Assembly (NCBI GenBank): GCA_965234405.1
Contig: OZ248346.1
From: Planktophila turicensis
GTDB taxonomy: Bacteria; Actinomycetota; Actinomycetes; Nanopelagicales; Nanopelagicaceae
Strand: one strand, 5' to 3'
Length of the DNA: 64,000 bases
Each line of letters opens with the position of its first letter. The first letter of the stretch is position 1. Position numbers and translations under genes: made by a program. Positions 25,661 through 35,744 of this stretch are shown piece after piece. The notes under the pieces were generated by a model. That model did not search any database. It was given only the letters and a program-made list of their open reading frames with translations, and was not told where the DNA came from.

Positions 25661-27049
25661 CTACAGAGGAATATTGCCGTGTGAACCACGGCGATATTCA
25701 GTCTCTGCCAAAACCTTTGCAATAGCGCTACGAGTCTTATCTGGCTCAATCATTTCATCAACTGCGCCGATTTCAATTGCACGTGCAACGCCACCAGAAA
25801 CCTTTTCATGTTCTGCCGCAAGTTCTAGTTCCATATCCTCACGCTGATCTGCAGGAAGATCAGCAAGTAAACGACGATGTAGAACGCGCACAGCAGCAAC
25901 TGCGCCCATCACGGAAACTTCTGCTTGTGGCCAAGCAAATACGCGTGTGGCACCGAGTGATTTTGAGTTCATCGCAACAAACGCTCCGCCATAAGCTTTA
26001 CGTGTAATAACGGTAACGCGTGGAACAACAGCTTCAGCAAATGCATGGAGCAACTTTGCACCGCGTCGCACAGCGCCTTCCCACTCTTGTCCGATGCCAG
26101 GTAAGAAGCCGGTGACATCTGCAATCACAACGAGTGGAATACCGAAGGCATCACAGGTGCGAACAAAGCGCGCAGCTTTTTCACCTGCTGCAGAATCTAG
26201 AACTCCGCCGATTACTTGAGGATTATTTGCAATCACTCCAACTGTGCGACCACCTAGGCGACCAATAACAGTCGTCATGTTTTCGGCCCACATATCCAAT
26301 AGTTCGAGCTTCTCTCCATCTTTATCGAGAATGGCATCAACCAACGGATGTACTTCATAAATTCGCTTCGCTGAATCAGGAACAAGATGGGCAAGAGGAA
26401 CATCATCAACGTTTGGCGACATCAGCCCTTGGTTGGCAAAGAGCGAGACAAGATCTTGAATCTCGCGGAAGGCAACCTCTTCAGAAGGCGCAATTACATG
26501 TGCAACGCCGGAATTCTTACTGTGCGCTTCAGGTCCACCGAGTAGAGCCATATCGACGATATCGCCCGTTACAGATTTCACGACATCAGGACCTGTTACG
26601 AAGATGCGACCTTCGGGTGCAAGAACAACAACATCTGTAAGTGCGGGCCCATAGGCACCGCCGCCAGCAGTTGGTCCAAGCACAAGGGATAACTGCGGAA
26701 TACGACCACTTGCTGTAACCATCGCTTGAAAGACTTCACCGAATGCATTGAGGGATGCAACGCCATCACTTAAACGCGCACCACCAGAGTGCCAGATTCC
26801 GATGACAGGAATTTGTCCACCCATTGCGGCGCGATATGCCTGAACAATTACTTGCGAGCCTTCCATGCCGAGTGCGCCACCTTTAATTGTGGGATCAGAT
26901 GCAAAGACAACGACTTTATTTCCCTTAACCAGGCCAGTGGCTGCAACCATTCCGCAATCGGTGCGAGGTATGAGAAGTTCGTAGCTGCCACCATCAAGGA
27001 GTGTGGCTATACGTGATTCAGGATCAAGTGGGTTGATCGGTGTTGCCAT
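25661..27049 (-). CDS. Acyl-CoA carboxylase carboxyltransferase beta subunit (AccD6-like)
   Basis: Transfers carboxyl from biotin to acetyl-CoA or propionyl-CoA, feeding malonyl-CoA to fatty-acid synthesis. The 462 residues contain two crotonase-like halves with oxyanion glycine pairs (SGGARLSDGVASL and the later ADVTGFLPGIGQEWEGAVRRGAKLL, AYGGAFVAMNSKSLGA). Length and place at the end of the fab operon match mycobacterial AccD6. TAATCT (27056-27061) is 6 bases before the ATG and begins with the TAA stop of fabF, so it can also be made from its own leaderless transcript. A biotinylated alpha subunit is not in the window. Confidence 0.9.
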   Translation of the reverse strand: MATPINPLDPESRIATLLDGGSYELLIPRTDCGMVAATGLVKGNKVVVFASDPTIKGGALGMEGSQVIVQAYRAAMGGQIPVIGIWHSGGARLSDGVASLNAFGEVFQAMVTASGRIPQLSLVLGPTAGGGAYGPALTDVVVLAPEGRIFVTGPDVVKSVTGDIVDMALLGGPEAHSKNSGVAHVIAPSEEVAFREIQDLVSLFANQGLMSPNVDDVPLAHLVPDSAKRIYEVHPLVDAILDKDGEKLELLDMWAENMTTVIGRLGGRTVGVIANNPQVIGGVLDSAAGEKAARFVRTCDAFGIPLVVIADVTGFLPGIGQEWEGAVRRGAKLLHAFAEAVVPRVTVITRKAYGGAFVAMNSKSLGATRVFAWPQAEVSVMGAVAAVRVLHRRLLADLPADQREDMELELAAEHEKVSGGVARAIEIGAVDEMIEPDKTRSAIAKVLAETEYRRGSHGNIPL

Positions 27050-27058
27050 GGCTCTAGA

Positions 27059-28297
27059 TTAGAGCGATTTAAATGCAAGTACTACGTTGTGGCCACCAAA
27101 ACCGAAAGAATCATTGAGCGCTGCGATATCTCCCGCTGGAAGTTGACGAGGTGTGTCGCGAACGACATCGACAGTCACAGCTGGGTCTAAGTTTTCAATG
27201 TTGATTGTTGGGGGAGCAAGGCGGTCTTGTAGAGCCTTGACGATAAAGACGGATTCAATTGCGCCAGCGCCACCCAGTAAGTGACCTGTCATCGACTTTG
27301 TTGCAGAAACTGCAACGTGATCTGCATCCGCACCGAGTGCTTTACGAAGTGCATTAGCTTCAGCAACATCGCCTGCAGGAGTTGAGGTTGCATGTGCATT
27401 GAGGTGCACGATGTCCTTTGTAGATAAACCAGAGTTCGCTAGAGCGAATTTGATTGCGCGCTGTACGCCGCTGCCCTCAGGATCTGGGGCTGCAATGTGA
27501 TAACCATCAGAGGTTAAACCTTGTCCGCCGATTTCACAGTAAATCTTTGCACCACGCGCCTTGGCATGTTCGTACTCTTCAATAACAAGGATTCCGCCGC
27601 CTTCGCCAAGTACGAAGCCATCGCGATCAACATCGTATGGACGTGATGCGCGAGCAGGTGCATCGTTGCGAGTAGAAAGTGCTTTCATCGCAGCAAAGCC
27701 AGCCATCGGAAGCTGGTGGATTGCAGCTTCAACTCCACCGGTAACGATGATGTCGGCGCGATTGTTCTTAATCATTTCAAAGGCATAGCCGATTGCTTCG
27801 GCACCGGAAGCGCATGCGCTGACGGGTGTATGCACGCCAGCCTTTGCTTGAAGTTCGAGGCCAACATTTGCAGCTGGACCATTAGGCATCAACATCGGAA
27901 CAGTGTGTGGACTGACTCCGCGTGCGCCCTTTTCGTTGAGGTTAACAAATTGGTCGAGGAGGGTGATGACTCCACCGATTCCTGAGGCGATTACTACGCC
28001 AAGACGTTCCTTATCGATGTCATCAGGTGAGCCTGCATCTTTCCAGGCCTCGCGAGATGCAACGAGAGCGAACTGCTCTGAACGATCGAGGCGACGCATT
28101 TCAACGCGCTCCATCTGATCTGCAGGTTCTGTCGCAACGCGCGCAGCGAAGTGCACAGGTAGGAGCTCACGCCAATCTTCGGTGAGAAGACGGACACCAG
28201 ACTGGCCGGCCAATAAGGCCTTCCATGTCGAATCCACATCTCCACCAAGGGGCGTTGTTGCACCTAAGCCTGTAACGACTACGCGACGTTGTGACAT
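27059..28297 (-). CDS. fabF: Beta-ketoacyl-ACP synthase II
   Basis: Elongating condensing enzyme of type II fatty-acid synthesis. The 412-residue thiolase-fold protein opens RRVVVTGLGATTPLG and has the complete Cys-His-His set: SACASGAEAIG (Cys near 163), NAHATSTPAGD (His near 305) and KSMTGHLLGGAGAIE (His near 340). It lies 33 bp after acpP and 9 bp before accD on the minus strand, the usual actinobacterial operon order. No Shine-Dalgarno is obvious. Confidence 0.97.
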   Translation of the reverse strand: MSQRRVVVTGLGATTPLGGDVDSTWKALLAGQSGVRLLTEDWRELLPVHFAARVATEPADQMERVEMRRLDRSEQFALVASREAWKDAGSPDDIDKERLGVVIASGIGGVITLLDQFVNLNEKGARGVSPHTVPMLMPNGPAANVGLELQAKAGVHTPVSACASGAEAIGYAFEMIKNNRADIIVTGGVEAAIHQLPMAGFAAMKALSTRNDAPARASRPYDVDRDGFVLGEGGGILVIEEYEHAKARGAKIYCEIGGQGLTSDGYHIAAPDPEGSGVQRAIKFALANSGLSTKDIVHLNAHATSTPAGDVAEANALRKALGADADHVAVSATKSMTGHLLGGAGAIESVFIVKALQDRLAPPTINIENLDPAVTVDVVRDTPRQLPAGDIAALNDSFGFGGHNVVLAFKSL

Positions 28298-28330
28298 ACC
28301 GCTAGATCAATTCTTCTTTTGGATCTTTAC

Positions 28331-28579
28331 TTATGCAGCAGCGTTAACGATGAAGTTGACTGCATCGCCGACTGTAGCGAGTTCAGTTACCTTCTCATCA
28401 GGAATCTTTACGCCAAAGCGCTCTTCGCATGCAACTACAACTTCAACCATGCTAAGTGAGTCAACTTCGAGATCTTCTGTGAAGTTCTTATCCAGTTCGA
28501 TTGATGCAGCTGGGATACCCGCTACTTCTTCAACGATCTCTTTGATTCCTGCAAGTACATCTGCTTGTGAAAGCGCCAT
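28331..28579 (-). CDS. acpP: Acyl carrier protein
   Basis: An 82-residue acidic helical carrier. The phosphopantetheine attachment Ser is in DLEVDSLSMVE (Ser near 41). AAGGAA lies 5 bases before the ATG, a good ribosome site. It follows fabH after a 115-bp gap, the longest inside this operon, where a further promoter or RNA-level control could adjust the high ACP dose; no convincing hexamer was found there. Confidence 0.97.
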   Translation of the reverse strand: MALSQADVLAGIKEIVEEVAGIPAASIELDKNFTEDLEVDSLSMVEVVVACEERFGVKIPDEKVTELATVGDAVNFIVNAAA

Positions 28580-28694
28580 TGTGTTTCCTTCTCTGTTGTT
28601 ATCTGGTGTAACCGGTACTTCATTTCTTGAGGTTGCAATTGTCTACGAAAGGAGGGCTTACTTCCCAGTAAACGGGCGGGTAATCCCAAAAAAA

Positions 28695-29723
28695 TTATGG
28701 TTTTGGAGGTAATTTCACAACTTGTCCCGCGTAAACGAGACCTGCGCCATATCCAATGAGTAGCGCTAATTTGCCGTGAAGCTCAGGATGTTTCTGCAAG
28801 AGAGCATCCATTGCAAGAGGAATCGATGCAGCAGATGTATTGCCATTCTTGCGAATGTCATCGGCGATGATCACAGAATCTGGCATATCCATCTCTTTTG
28901 CCATCGTTTCAATGATGCGCACATTTGCCTGATGAGGAATGAATGCATCAATGTCGTTGACAGTAAGTCCTGCTGATTCAAGAGCCTTCAGCGCCGCCTT
29001 GCTCATTGAGAATACTGCCCAGCGGAAAACTTTCTGCCCTTCTTGAGAAATATTTGGCCACTTGCTGCCGGCTTTAGTCAGCTGTGTCTCTGTATCGCGA
29101 ACTTCCATCCAAGAAGGATTCATCTGAATCGCATCGCGATTATCAGCATCTGAGCCCCATTCGACTGGGCCAATACCTGCATCTTGTGAGGCACCGATAA
29201 CAACTGCTCCTGCGCCATCGGCAAAGATGAATGCAGTTGCGCGATCATCAGGATCTGTGAAATCAGAAATCTTTTCTGCACCAATAACAAGAACAGTCTT
29301 TGAGGTTCCAGATTTAATGAAATCGTGCGCCATAGCAACGCCATACGAGAAACCAGCACAGGCTGCATTGATATCAAAAGCTGCTGCCTTGGGGTGGCCT
29401 AAGCGTTGCAGGATTGCAGTTGCAGCAGATGGAGCTTGGAACGGAAAGGTAATTGTTGCAACGATGATGGTGTCGATATCAGTAATTGAAAGCTTTGCTT
29501 TCTTCAGTGCATCTTCAGCTGCCCATGTAGCCATATCGAGAACGGTTTCTGTCTCATCTGCAAAGCGACGAGATTCAATTCCTGTGCGCTGCTGAATCCA
29601 TTCATCACTTGATTCAATGCGATCGACGATTTCAGAGTTAGGGACAAGACGCTTCGGGCGATATGAACCGACGGCAAGAATCTGGCTCTCGCTACCTGTC
29701 TTTGATGCAATCATCTTTGACAT
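28695..29723 (-). CDS. fabH: Beta-ketoacyl-ACP synthase III
   Basis: Starts fatty-acid chains by condensing acyl-CoA with malonyl-ACP. The 342 residues show the Cys in AACAGFSYG (near 126), His in FIPHQANVRI (near 265) and Asn in RKNGNTSAASIPLA (near 295). The ATG overlaps the fabD stop by one base (TAATG) and has a strong GGAGGT 5 bases upstream, so translation is coupled and efficient. It lies between fabD and acpP, as in streptomycetes. Confidence 0.96.
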   Translation of the reverse strand: MSKMIASKTGSESQILAVGSYRPKRLVPNSEIVDRIESSDEWIQQRTGIESRRFADETETVLDMATWAAEDALKKAKLSITDIDTIIVATITFPFQAPSAATAILQRLGHPKAAAFDINAACAGFSYGVAMAHDFIKSGTSKTVLVIGAEKISDFTDPDDRATAFIFADGAGAVVIGASQDAGIGPVEWGSDADNRDAIQMNPSWMEVRDTETQLTKAGSKWPNISQEGQKVFRWAVFSMSKAALKALESAGLTVNDIDAFIPHQANVRIIETMAKEMDMPDSVIIADDIRKNGNTSAASIPLAMDALLQKHPELHGKLALLIGYGAGLVYAGQVVKLPPKP

Positions 29724-30631
29724 TACTTACCTCCGTGGTTTGCAACGAAGGCACGCGCTGCATCAAGATCTTCTGGGCTCTTGAAAGCAAATTGTTCGAT
29801 AGATGGCGCAGCGCGCTTAATCAAACCTACAAGCGTTCCTGCAGGTGCGACTTCGATAACTCCGGTAACGCCAAGTGAAACGAGAGTCTCCATGCACAAA
29901 TCCCAGCGAACTGGATTAGCAATCTGATTCACGATGCGCTCTAGTACTTCCGCACCATCTTTAACGACTGCACCATCTTTATTGGAAAGCACTCCAACAC
30001 TTGGCTCTGACGCTGTCATCGTTGCAGCAAGTGTGCGCAGAGGTTCGACTGCAGGTTGCATATAAGAGGTGTGAAACGCACCCGCCACAGCAAGTGGGCG
30101 AACACGCGCTCCTTCGGGTGCAAGTTGTGCAATTGCATCAAGGTCTCCGGCGGCAACGATCTGGCCACCACCATTGTCATTCGCTGCAACCAGACCTAGA
30201 TCTGCAATTGCACTCAAGACCACTTGGCGATCTCCACCGAGAACTGCGGCCATTCCAGAAGGAGTAACTCCTGCAGCTTTTGCCATTTCAACGCCACGTG
30301 CACGAACTAACTTCATTGCATCAATTGGTGTGAGTGCGCCTGCAATAGCCGCGGCAGTAATTTCGCCAACAGAGTGCCCGGCAACATATGAAAATGAACC
30401 GGTTGCGCCAAGAGCATGCGCGCTCATCAAGCCTGCAGCAACGATGAGTGGCTGAGCGTTAGCCGTATCTTTAATCTCATCGGCATCTGCAGTTGTTCCA
30501 AGGCGTACGACATCAAGACCAATTGCATCTGATATTTCTTGTGCCAAAGTGCGAATCTGCGCATCTTCAAGCCATGCGCTTAACATTCCGGGAGTTTGTG
30601 AACCTTGTCCTGGAGCGATGATTGCGAGCAT
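29723..30631 (-). CDS. fabD: Malonyl-CoA:ACP transacylase
   Basis: Loads malonyl groups on ACP. The 302 residues contain the opening GQGSQTPGML, the nucleophile motif AGHSVGEITAAAIAG (Ser near 85), and the second catalytic His in VAGAFHTSYMQPA near 190. It heads the fab operon: TATATT (30638-30643) is 6 bases before the ATG, a leaderless start, while the next genes have Shine-Dalgarno sites. It follows glgX by 17 bp on the same strand. Confidence 0.96.
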   Translation of the reverse strand: MLAIIAPGQGSQTPGMLSAWLEDAQIRTLAQEISDAIGLDVVRLGTTADADEIKDTANAQPLIVAAGLMSAHALGATGSFSYVAGHSVGEITAAAIAGALTPIDAMKLVRARGVEMAKAAGVTPSGMAAVLGGDRQVVLSAIADLGLVAANDNGGGQIVAAGDLDAIAQLAPEGARVRPLAVAGAFHTSYMQPAVEPLRTLAATMTASEPSVGVLSNKDGAVVKDGAEVLERIVNQIANPVRWDLCMETLVSLGVTGVIEVAPAGTLVGLIKRAAPSIEQFAFKSPEDLDAARAFVANHGGK

Positions 30632-30648
30632 GTCTTTAATATAAAGGA

Positions 30649-32763
30649 TTACGAACGAGTAACTAGCCAGACTTGAGCGCAGTGTGGCGAAACATTCACT
30701 TTTTCTGATGGCATTTTGATGATTGGTTCGTGTGTATCTACAAAAGAGGATGCATCAAAGATGCGGCGGAAACTTGTTCCCCACTTGCTATCAGGAAGAG
30801 TGAACGCAGTTTCTTCTCGTGAGGAGTTAAGGAAGAGAAGTAATCCGCGATCAGGACCGGCTTCAATTAATACAGTCAGGCTTCGCTTTTCACCATCAGC
30901 CCAATGATCTTCAGTCATCTCACGACCACCCAAGCTAAACCAGGCGATATCTTTTCGTTGCGTTCCAAGATCAACGCGACCTGTAAAGAATTCTGCTGCA
31001 ACATCTGCGAGGTACGTCTTGCGAATGCGTGTTAACTCAGAGACTGAATCGCGCATATCGCGTTGAAGTTCATTGAGATCCCAATTATTTGCCCAGCCAC
31101 CCATAAAAGTTTCAGATGAATCGGCGATACCTGCAGACATATTGCGCGGCATGGAATACGCATTATTTGATCCAGCTTGTGTGCGACAGAGTTCATCGCC
31201 CATCGTGATCATCGGAACACCAGCAGAGAGCAGCAACGTTGCCATCATCGACTTCTTCAGTGAATGGCGCAGTGAGACCAATGCAGCATCATCAGTAGGT
31301 CCCTCAACTCCCATATTCCAAGAACGATTCTCATTGGAGCCATCACGATTATCTTCTTGGTTAGCTTCATTGCGCTTTTCCGAATACATCGTTAAATCAG
31401 TGAGAGTGAAGCCATCATGGGCTGTAACAAAGTTGATTGATGAGGTTGGGCCGCGGTAGTAAAAGACATCTGATGAACCGCTGATGCCTGCTGCAATATC
31501 AGCAACGCCTTCACCGTAGCCACGAGCCAGATCGCCCAGCCAGAACTGACGCACAGAGTCGCGATAGCGATCGTTCCACTCGCGCCATGGATGCGGGAAG
31601 TCGCCGAGTGAATAGCGCGAAACATCCCACGGTTCGGCAATCATCTTAAAGTTACGTAATACTGAATCTGATTCGATAGCTGACATCAGAGATGAATCAA
31701 ATGCTGAACCCGTTGAGTAAAGCGCAGTGGCTAAATCGAAGCGGAAACCATCAATTCCAACTACTTCTACCCACCAGCGAAGTGAATCGATGATGTGGCG
31801 CACTCCGTGTGGGCGAGATGCCGCAACGGTGTTTCCGCATCCTGTGACATCAACATAATTTCCACTGCTGTCATGGCGGTACCAAGCGTTGTTATCAATA
31901 CCTTTAAAACTTAACGTTGGCCCACCAACGCCACCTTCGGCAGTGTGGTTGTACACAACATCGAGAAAGACTTCGATTCCTTCGTTATGCAATTGGTCGA
32001 CCGCCCACTGCAACTCTGAAACCGGATCATCCGTTGCTGCATATTCACTGTGAGGAGCTGAAAATGCAATCGCGTTATAGCCCCAATGATTCTTACGACC
32101 GCGTTCCCAAATTCCAGGTTCAGTTGCATAAGAGTGAATAGGAAGGAGTTCGAGCGCTGTGACACCTAAATGTTTTAAGTGAGAGATAGTGCTGGGATGT
32201 CCCAAAGCTTTATACGTTCCGCGTTCACCTTCAGGAATCTCATGGTTCTTTGCAGTAAGTCCTTGCACATGCGCTTCATAAATAATTTCTTGAGTCCATG
32301 AATAGATAGGACGGTTAATGTCGCGAGCGCGATAGTCAGTCACGACTGAGTACGGAACAAACCCTGCGCTATCGCGATCATCGCGAATCGAAGTATCTCC
32401 AGCACCTGTTGCGTCAGTTGAAACGTGGCCATAAATCTGCGGAACGTACTGAAGCGTTCCATCGAGCTTATGTGCGTAAGGATCGATCAATAATTTCGCG
32501 GCGTTAAATCGTGAACCATGTTCAGGCGCCCATGTGCCATAGACGCGATAGCCATAACGCTGACCTGCGCGCACACCGGCGAGATAGCCATGCCAGATGG
32601 GGCCATTGCGGTGAGAAAGGGCGAAGCGGGTTTCTACCAACTTGCCGTTGACCTCATTAAAGAGGCAGAGCTCGACAGCCGTTGCGGCATTGGTCCAGAT
32701 AGCGAAGTTGCAGCCACCGTCAGTGAGGGTGGCGCCAAGGGTTCGCGGGTCTGCAGGAAGCAC
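30649..32763 (-). CDS. glgX: Glycogen debranching enzyme GlgX
   Basis: GH13 isoamylase-type enzyme that removes alpha-1,6 branches from glycogen or maltodextrin. The 704 residues have an N-terminal CBM48-like part beginning PADPRTLGATLTDGGCNFAIW, then the barrel with VYNHTAEG, nucleophile Asp in GFRFDLATAL near 340, acid/base Glu in MIAEPWDV near 375, and FVTAHDGFTL near 450. The start is GTG, fixed by family similarity from residue 3. It is divergent from etfB with a 78-bp gap. No glg neighbours are present. Confidence 0.95.
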   Translation of the reverse strand: MLPADPRTLGATLTDGGCNFAIWTNAATAVELCLFNEVNGKLVETRFALSHRNGPIWHGYLAGVRAGQRYGYRVYGTWAPEHGSRFNAAKLLIDPYAHKLDGTLQYVPQIYGHVSTDATGAGDTSIRDDRDSAGFVPYSVVTDYRARDINRPIYSWTQEIIYEAHVQGLTAKNHEIPEGERGTYKALGHPSTISHLKHLGVTALELLPIHSYATEPGIWERGRKNHWGYNAIAFSAPHSEYAATDDPVSELQWAVDQLHNEGIEVFLDVVYNHTAEGGVGGPTLSFKGIDNNAWYRHDSSGNYVDVTGCGNTVAASRPHGVRHIIDSLRWWVEVVGIDGFRFDLATALYSTGSAFDSSLMSAIESDSVLRNFKMIAEPWDVSRYSLGDFPHPWREWNDRYRDSVRQFWLGDLARGYGEGVADIAAGISGSSDVFYYRGPTSSINFVTAHDGFTLTDLTMYSEKRNEANQEDNRDGSNENRSWNMGVEGPTDDAALVSLRHSLKKSMMATLLLSAGVPMITMGDELCRTQAGSNNAYSMPRNMSAGIADSSETFMGGWANNWDLNELQRDMRDSVSELTRIRKTYLADVAAEFFTGRVDLGTQRKDIAWFSLGGREMTEDHWADGEKRSLTVLIEAGPDRGLLLFLNSSREETAFTLPDSKWGTSFRRIFDASSFVDTHEPIIKMPSEKVNVSPHCAQVWLVTRS

Positions 32764-32841
32764 GGGGTTATCTTGCCTTGCCCGCGTGAAATAGGCGGGA
32801 CATCGTTGTGAAAAAGGCTACTGGTCAGTAACATACCCGCC

Positions 32842-33624
32842 ATGAAGATAGCAGTGTGCGTAAAGCAAGTTCCCGATTCATGGGCTGAGAAGAAGATGGT
32901 CAACGGAGTTCTTGATCGCGAGAACGTTGATGCAGTTCTTAACGACCTCGATGAATATGCCGTTGAAGAAGCACTTCGTATCGCAGAAGCTCATGGCGGT
33001 AATGAAGAAGGTGGCGCACATACCGTCACTGTTATTTCAATGGGGCCAGAACGTGCAACTGAAGCTGTCCGTAAGGCACTTTCCATGGGCGCAAACGATG
33101 CAATCTTGGTTTCCGATAGCGCACTCGCAGGATCGGATGCGCTCGCAACATCAGCTGTCCTTGCAAAGGTAATTGCAGATGGCGGATATGACCTCGTTAT
33201 CTGTGGCACCGAATCAACGGATGCGCGCATGAGCGTTGTACCAGCGATGATCAGCGCTCGCCTTGGTTGGGCGCAACTGACATTTGCATCAAAGGTAACC
33301 GTGGATCCTGCCGGAAAAGTTTCCATCACTCGCGTTACCGAAGCTGGCGTCGATGAAATCTCTGCCGCATTTCCTGCAGTCATTAGCGTTGTAGAAAAAA
33401 TCAACGAACCTCGCTACCCATCCTTCAAGGGAATCATGGCTGCGAAGAAGAAGACTATTGAACAGAAGGATTTAGCTGCTGTTGGAGTTTCTGTGCAGAG
33501 CGCATGGTCACAAGTTAACGATGCAACACCGCGTCCACCGCGCGCAGCTGGTATCAAAGTAACCGATGAAGGAAACGGCGGAGAATCCCTCGTGAACTTC
33601 CTAGCAGAGAAGAAGTTGATATGA
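32842..33624 (+). CDS. etfB: Electron transfer flavoprotein beta subunit
   Basis: Together with EtfA carries electrons from acyl-CoA and other dehydrogenases to the quinone pool. The 260 residues open MKIAVCVKQVPDSWAEKKM and include the AMP/FAD-binding SMGANDAILVSDSALAGSDALATSAVLA region (described here, near 95-115) and a C-terminal signature near AAKKKTIEQKDL. TAACAT (32829-32834) lies 7 bases before the ATG, a leaderless start. It overlaps etfA by 4 bp. Confidence 0.96.
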   Translation: MKIAVCVKQVPDSWAEKKMVNGVLDRENVDAVLNDLDEYAVEEALRIAEAHGGNEEGGAHTVTVISMGPERATEAVRKALSMGANDAILVSDSALAGSDALATSAVLAKVIADGGYDLVICGTESTDARMSVVPAMISARLGWAQLTFASKVTVDPAGKVSITRVTEAGVDEISAAFPAVISVVEKINEPRYPSFKGIMAAKKKTIEQKDLAAVGVSVQSAWSQVNDATPRPPRAAGIKVTDEGNGGESLVNFLAEKKLI

Positions 33625-34571
33625 GCAACGTATTGATTCTCGCTGATTTTTCAGGCGATAAGGCAACAAAGACCACTGCAGAACTTGCTACTGCAGGTGC
33701 ACGCATTGGCGCAGTAACTGCTGTTGTTCTTGCCGGCACCGGAAAAGGCGCAGCACTTGCTGCAACTGTTAACCAAGGCCCTATTGCAAACGTTCTTGTC
33801 ATCGAATCAGATGACTTTGCATCCCACGGAGTTGCGGCATCAGCAGATGGGCTTGCTCAGGTAATTAAAGAGAAGTCACCAACTGCTGTACTGATTGCAT
33901 CACATGCTTTCGGCAAGGAAGTTGCTGCACGCGTTGCAGTGCTGACTGAATCCGGAATCATCACAGATGCAGTCGATGTTGCCGCAGATGCAACAGCAAC
34001 ACAGTTGGTATTCGGCGGATCAACAACTGTGCACTCAAAGGTTTCACATGGCGTTGCCATCATCACTGTTCGCCCCAATAGCGTTGAAGCAGATTTCTCT
34101 GCATCAACTCCTGCCATTGAAAATGGAACGGCTGCAGTGGGTGCTGATGCAAAGAAGGCAACCATTTCTTCTTCACAACCTCCAGTTAAGGGCGGGCGTC
34201 CTGATCTGACTGAAGCAAATATCGTTGTCTCAGGCGGACGCGGAACAGATGGAAACTTCGCACCTGTCGAAGCATTTGCAGATTCATTAGGTGCAGCAGT
34301 TGGCGCATCACGAGCTGCAACAGATGCTGGTTGGTATCCACATTCACATCAGGTCGGCCAAACTGGAAAGACAGTGAGCCCACAGCTCTATGTCGCATGC
34401 GGAATCTCTGGCGCAATCCAACACCGCGCAGGAATGCAGACTTCAAAGACAATCGTTGTGGTCAATAAAGATCCTGAAGCGCCGCTCTTTGATATCGCAG
34501 ATTTCGGCGTTGTCGGCGACCTCTTCAACGTGCTGCCGAAGGCGACCGAAGGCGTAACTGCCCGAAAGTAG
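33621..34571 (+). CDS. etfA: Electron transfer flavoprotein alpha subunit
   Basis: FAD-binding partner of EtfB. The 316 residues end with the conserved C-terminal FAD domain: VSGGRGTDGNFAPVEAFADSL near 205, VGASRAATDAGWYPHSHQVGQTGKTV near 235, and YVACGISGAIQHRAGMQ near 265, where Arg/Ser/Gln contact FAD. Start ATG overlaps the etfB stop (ATGA), so they are co-translated. The ETF-quinone oxidoreductase is not in the window. Confidence 0.96.
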   Translation: MSNVLILADFSGDKATKTTAELATAGARIGAVTAVVLAGTGKGAALAATVNQGPIANVLVIESDDFASHGVAASADGLAQVIKEKSPTAVLIASHAFGKEVAARVAVLTESGIITDAVDVAADATATQLVFGGSTTVHSKVSHGVAIITVRPNSVEADFSASTPAIENGTAAVGADAKKATISSSQPPVKGGRPDLTEANIVVSGGRGTDGNFAPVEAFADSLGAAVGASRAATDAGWYPHSHQVGQTGKTVSPQLYVACGISGAIQHRAGMQTSKTIVVVNKDPEAPLFDIADFGVVGDLFNVLPKATEGVTARK

Positions 34572-34601
34572 GTTTTCCGTAGTAAGAACTAGACTGCTCC
34601 A

Positions 34602-35744
34602 ATGAGCGTCTATCTCGACCATGCGGCTACTACGCCGATGTTCGACGTTGCTATCGAGGCGATGAATTCATCGCTACGCAAACTCGGTAACCCTTCTTCA
34701 CTGCACACTGAAGGACGTTCAACTCGTAAAGATGTTGAGGATGCTCGCGAAAAGATTGCAAAGGCCGTTGGTTGCTTAGCTAGCGAAGTTATCTTCACTG
34801 GTTCAGGTACCGAAGCCAATAACGCTGCCATTAAGGGTCTGTTCTGGCACACAGATAAGAAAGTCATCCTGGTTTCAAGCATCGAACACCATGCAGTTCT
34901 TGATCCTGCACATTGGTTAGCTGAACACGAAGGCGCTGAACTTATTCAGATTCCCGTGAATACCGATGGCGTCATTGATCTTGAATTTCTCAAGAAGACA
35001 ATCGCAGAGCGTGGTTCAGAGATTGCGCTGATTTCAGTCATGCACAGCAATAATGAAACCGGCGTTATTCAACCGATTGCAGAAATTGTTAAGGCAGCTG
35101 CTGATATCCCAGTTCATTGCGATGCCGTCCAGAGTTTTACCAAAGTGCCAATCTCATTTAAAGAGTTGGGTCTCTTTGCCATGACAATTAGTGGCCATAA
35201 AGTTGGTGGCCCGCTTGGAATCGGTGCACTGATCTTGCGTCGCGCAGTTGAAATCCCTGCGTTGTTACACGGCGGGGGACAAGAGCGCGATATTCGAAGC
35301 GGTACCTTGAACGCTCCATCGATTGTGGCACTTGCTGCTGCAGTTGAAGCCAATCTTTATGATGCAAAGATAGTTGCCACACTGCGTGATTCTTTTGAAG
35401 CAGGTGTCATGGCTGCTCGACCTGACGCAGTCATTAACGGCAAGAATTCAGGGCGCCTTCCAGGAATTTCAAATATAACTTTTCCAGGCACACAGAGTGA
35501 TTCACTCTTGCTGCTGATGGATTCAGAGAAAGTTTCCTGTTCAACGGGTGCTGCTTGCACAGCAGGTGTTCATCGCCCTAGCCATGTATTGATGGCGATG
35601 GGCTTATCTGATGTGGTTTCGCAATCATCGCTACGCTTCTCGTTCGGCAGCACCAATACGCAAGCAGATGTTGATTTCGCACTCTCCGTTCTTCCAACCG
35701 TAATCGAACGTGGTTTAGCGGCCAATGCAGTGGGTAAAAAGTGA
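34602..35744 (+). CDS. Cysteine desulfurase, NifS/IscS family
   Basis: PLP enzyme that takes sulfur from cysteine and hands it on as persulfide; here the likely receiver is the adjacent MnmA. The 380 residues contain the PLP Lys in TISGHKVGGPLG (near 198), the PLP-contacting HCDAVQSFTKVP, and the catalytic Cys in SCSTGAACTAGVHRPSHVL (near 320). TAGACT (34590-34595) lies 6 bases before the ATG. It overlaps mnmA by 4 bp (GTGA), a common actinobacterial pair for tRNA thiolation. Confidence 0.94.
   Translation: MSVYLDHAATTPMFDVAIEAMNSSLRKLGNPSSLHTEGRSTRKDVEDAREKIAKAVGCLASEVIFTGSGTEANNAAIKGLFWHTDKKVILVSSIEHHAVLDPAHWLAEHEGAELIQIPVNTDGVIDLEFLKKTIAERGSEIALISVMHSNNETGVIQPIAEIVKAAADIPVHCDAVQSFTKVPISFKELGLFAMTISGHKVGGPLGIGALILRRAVEIPALLHGGGQERDIRSGTLNAPSIVALAAAVEANLYDAKIVATLRDSFEAGVMAARPDAVINGKNSGRLPGISNITFPGTQSDSLLLLMDSEKVSCSTGAACTAGVHRPSHVLMAMGLSDVVSQSSLRFSFGSTNTQADVDFALSVLPTVIERGLAANAVGKK

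Noticed and set aside
28182..28712. 176-residue plus-strand frame across fabF/acpP
   Set aside because: Antisense to two conserved genes and the gap, Ser/Thr-rich shadow translation, no start signal.
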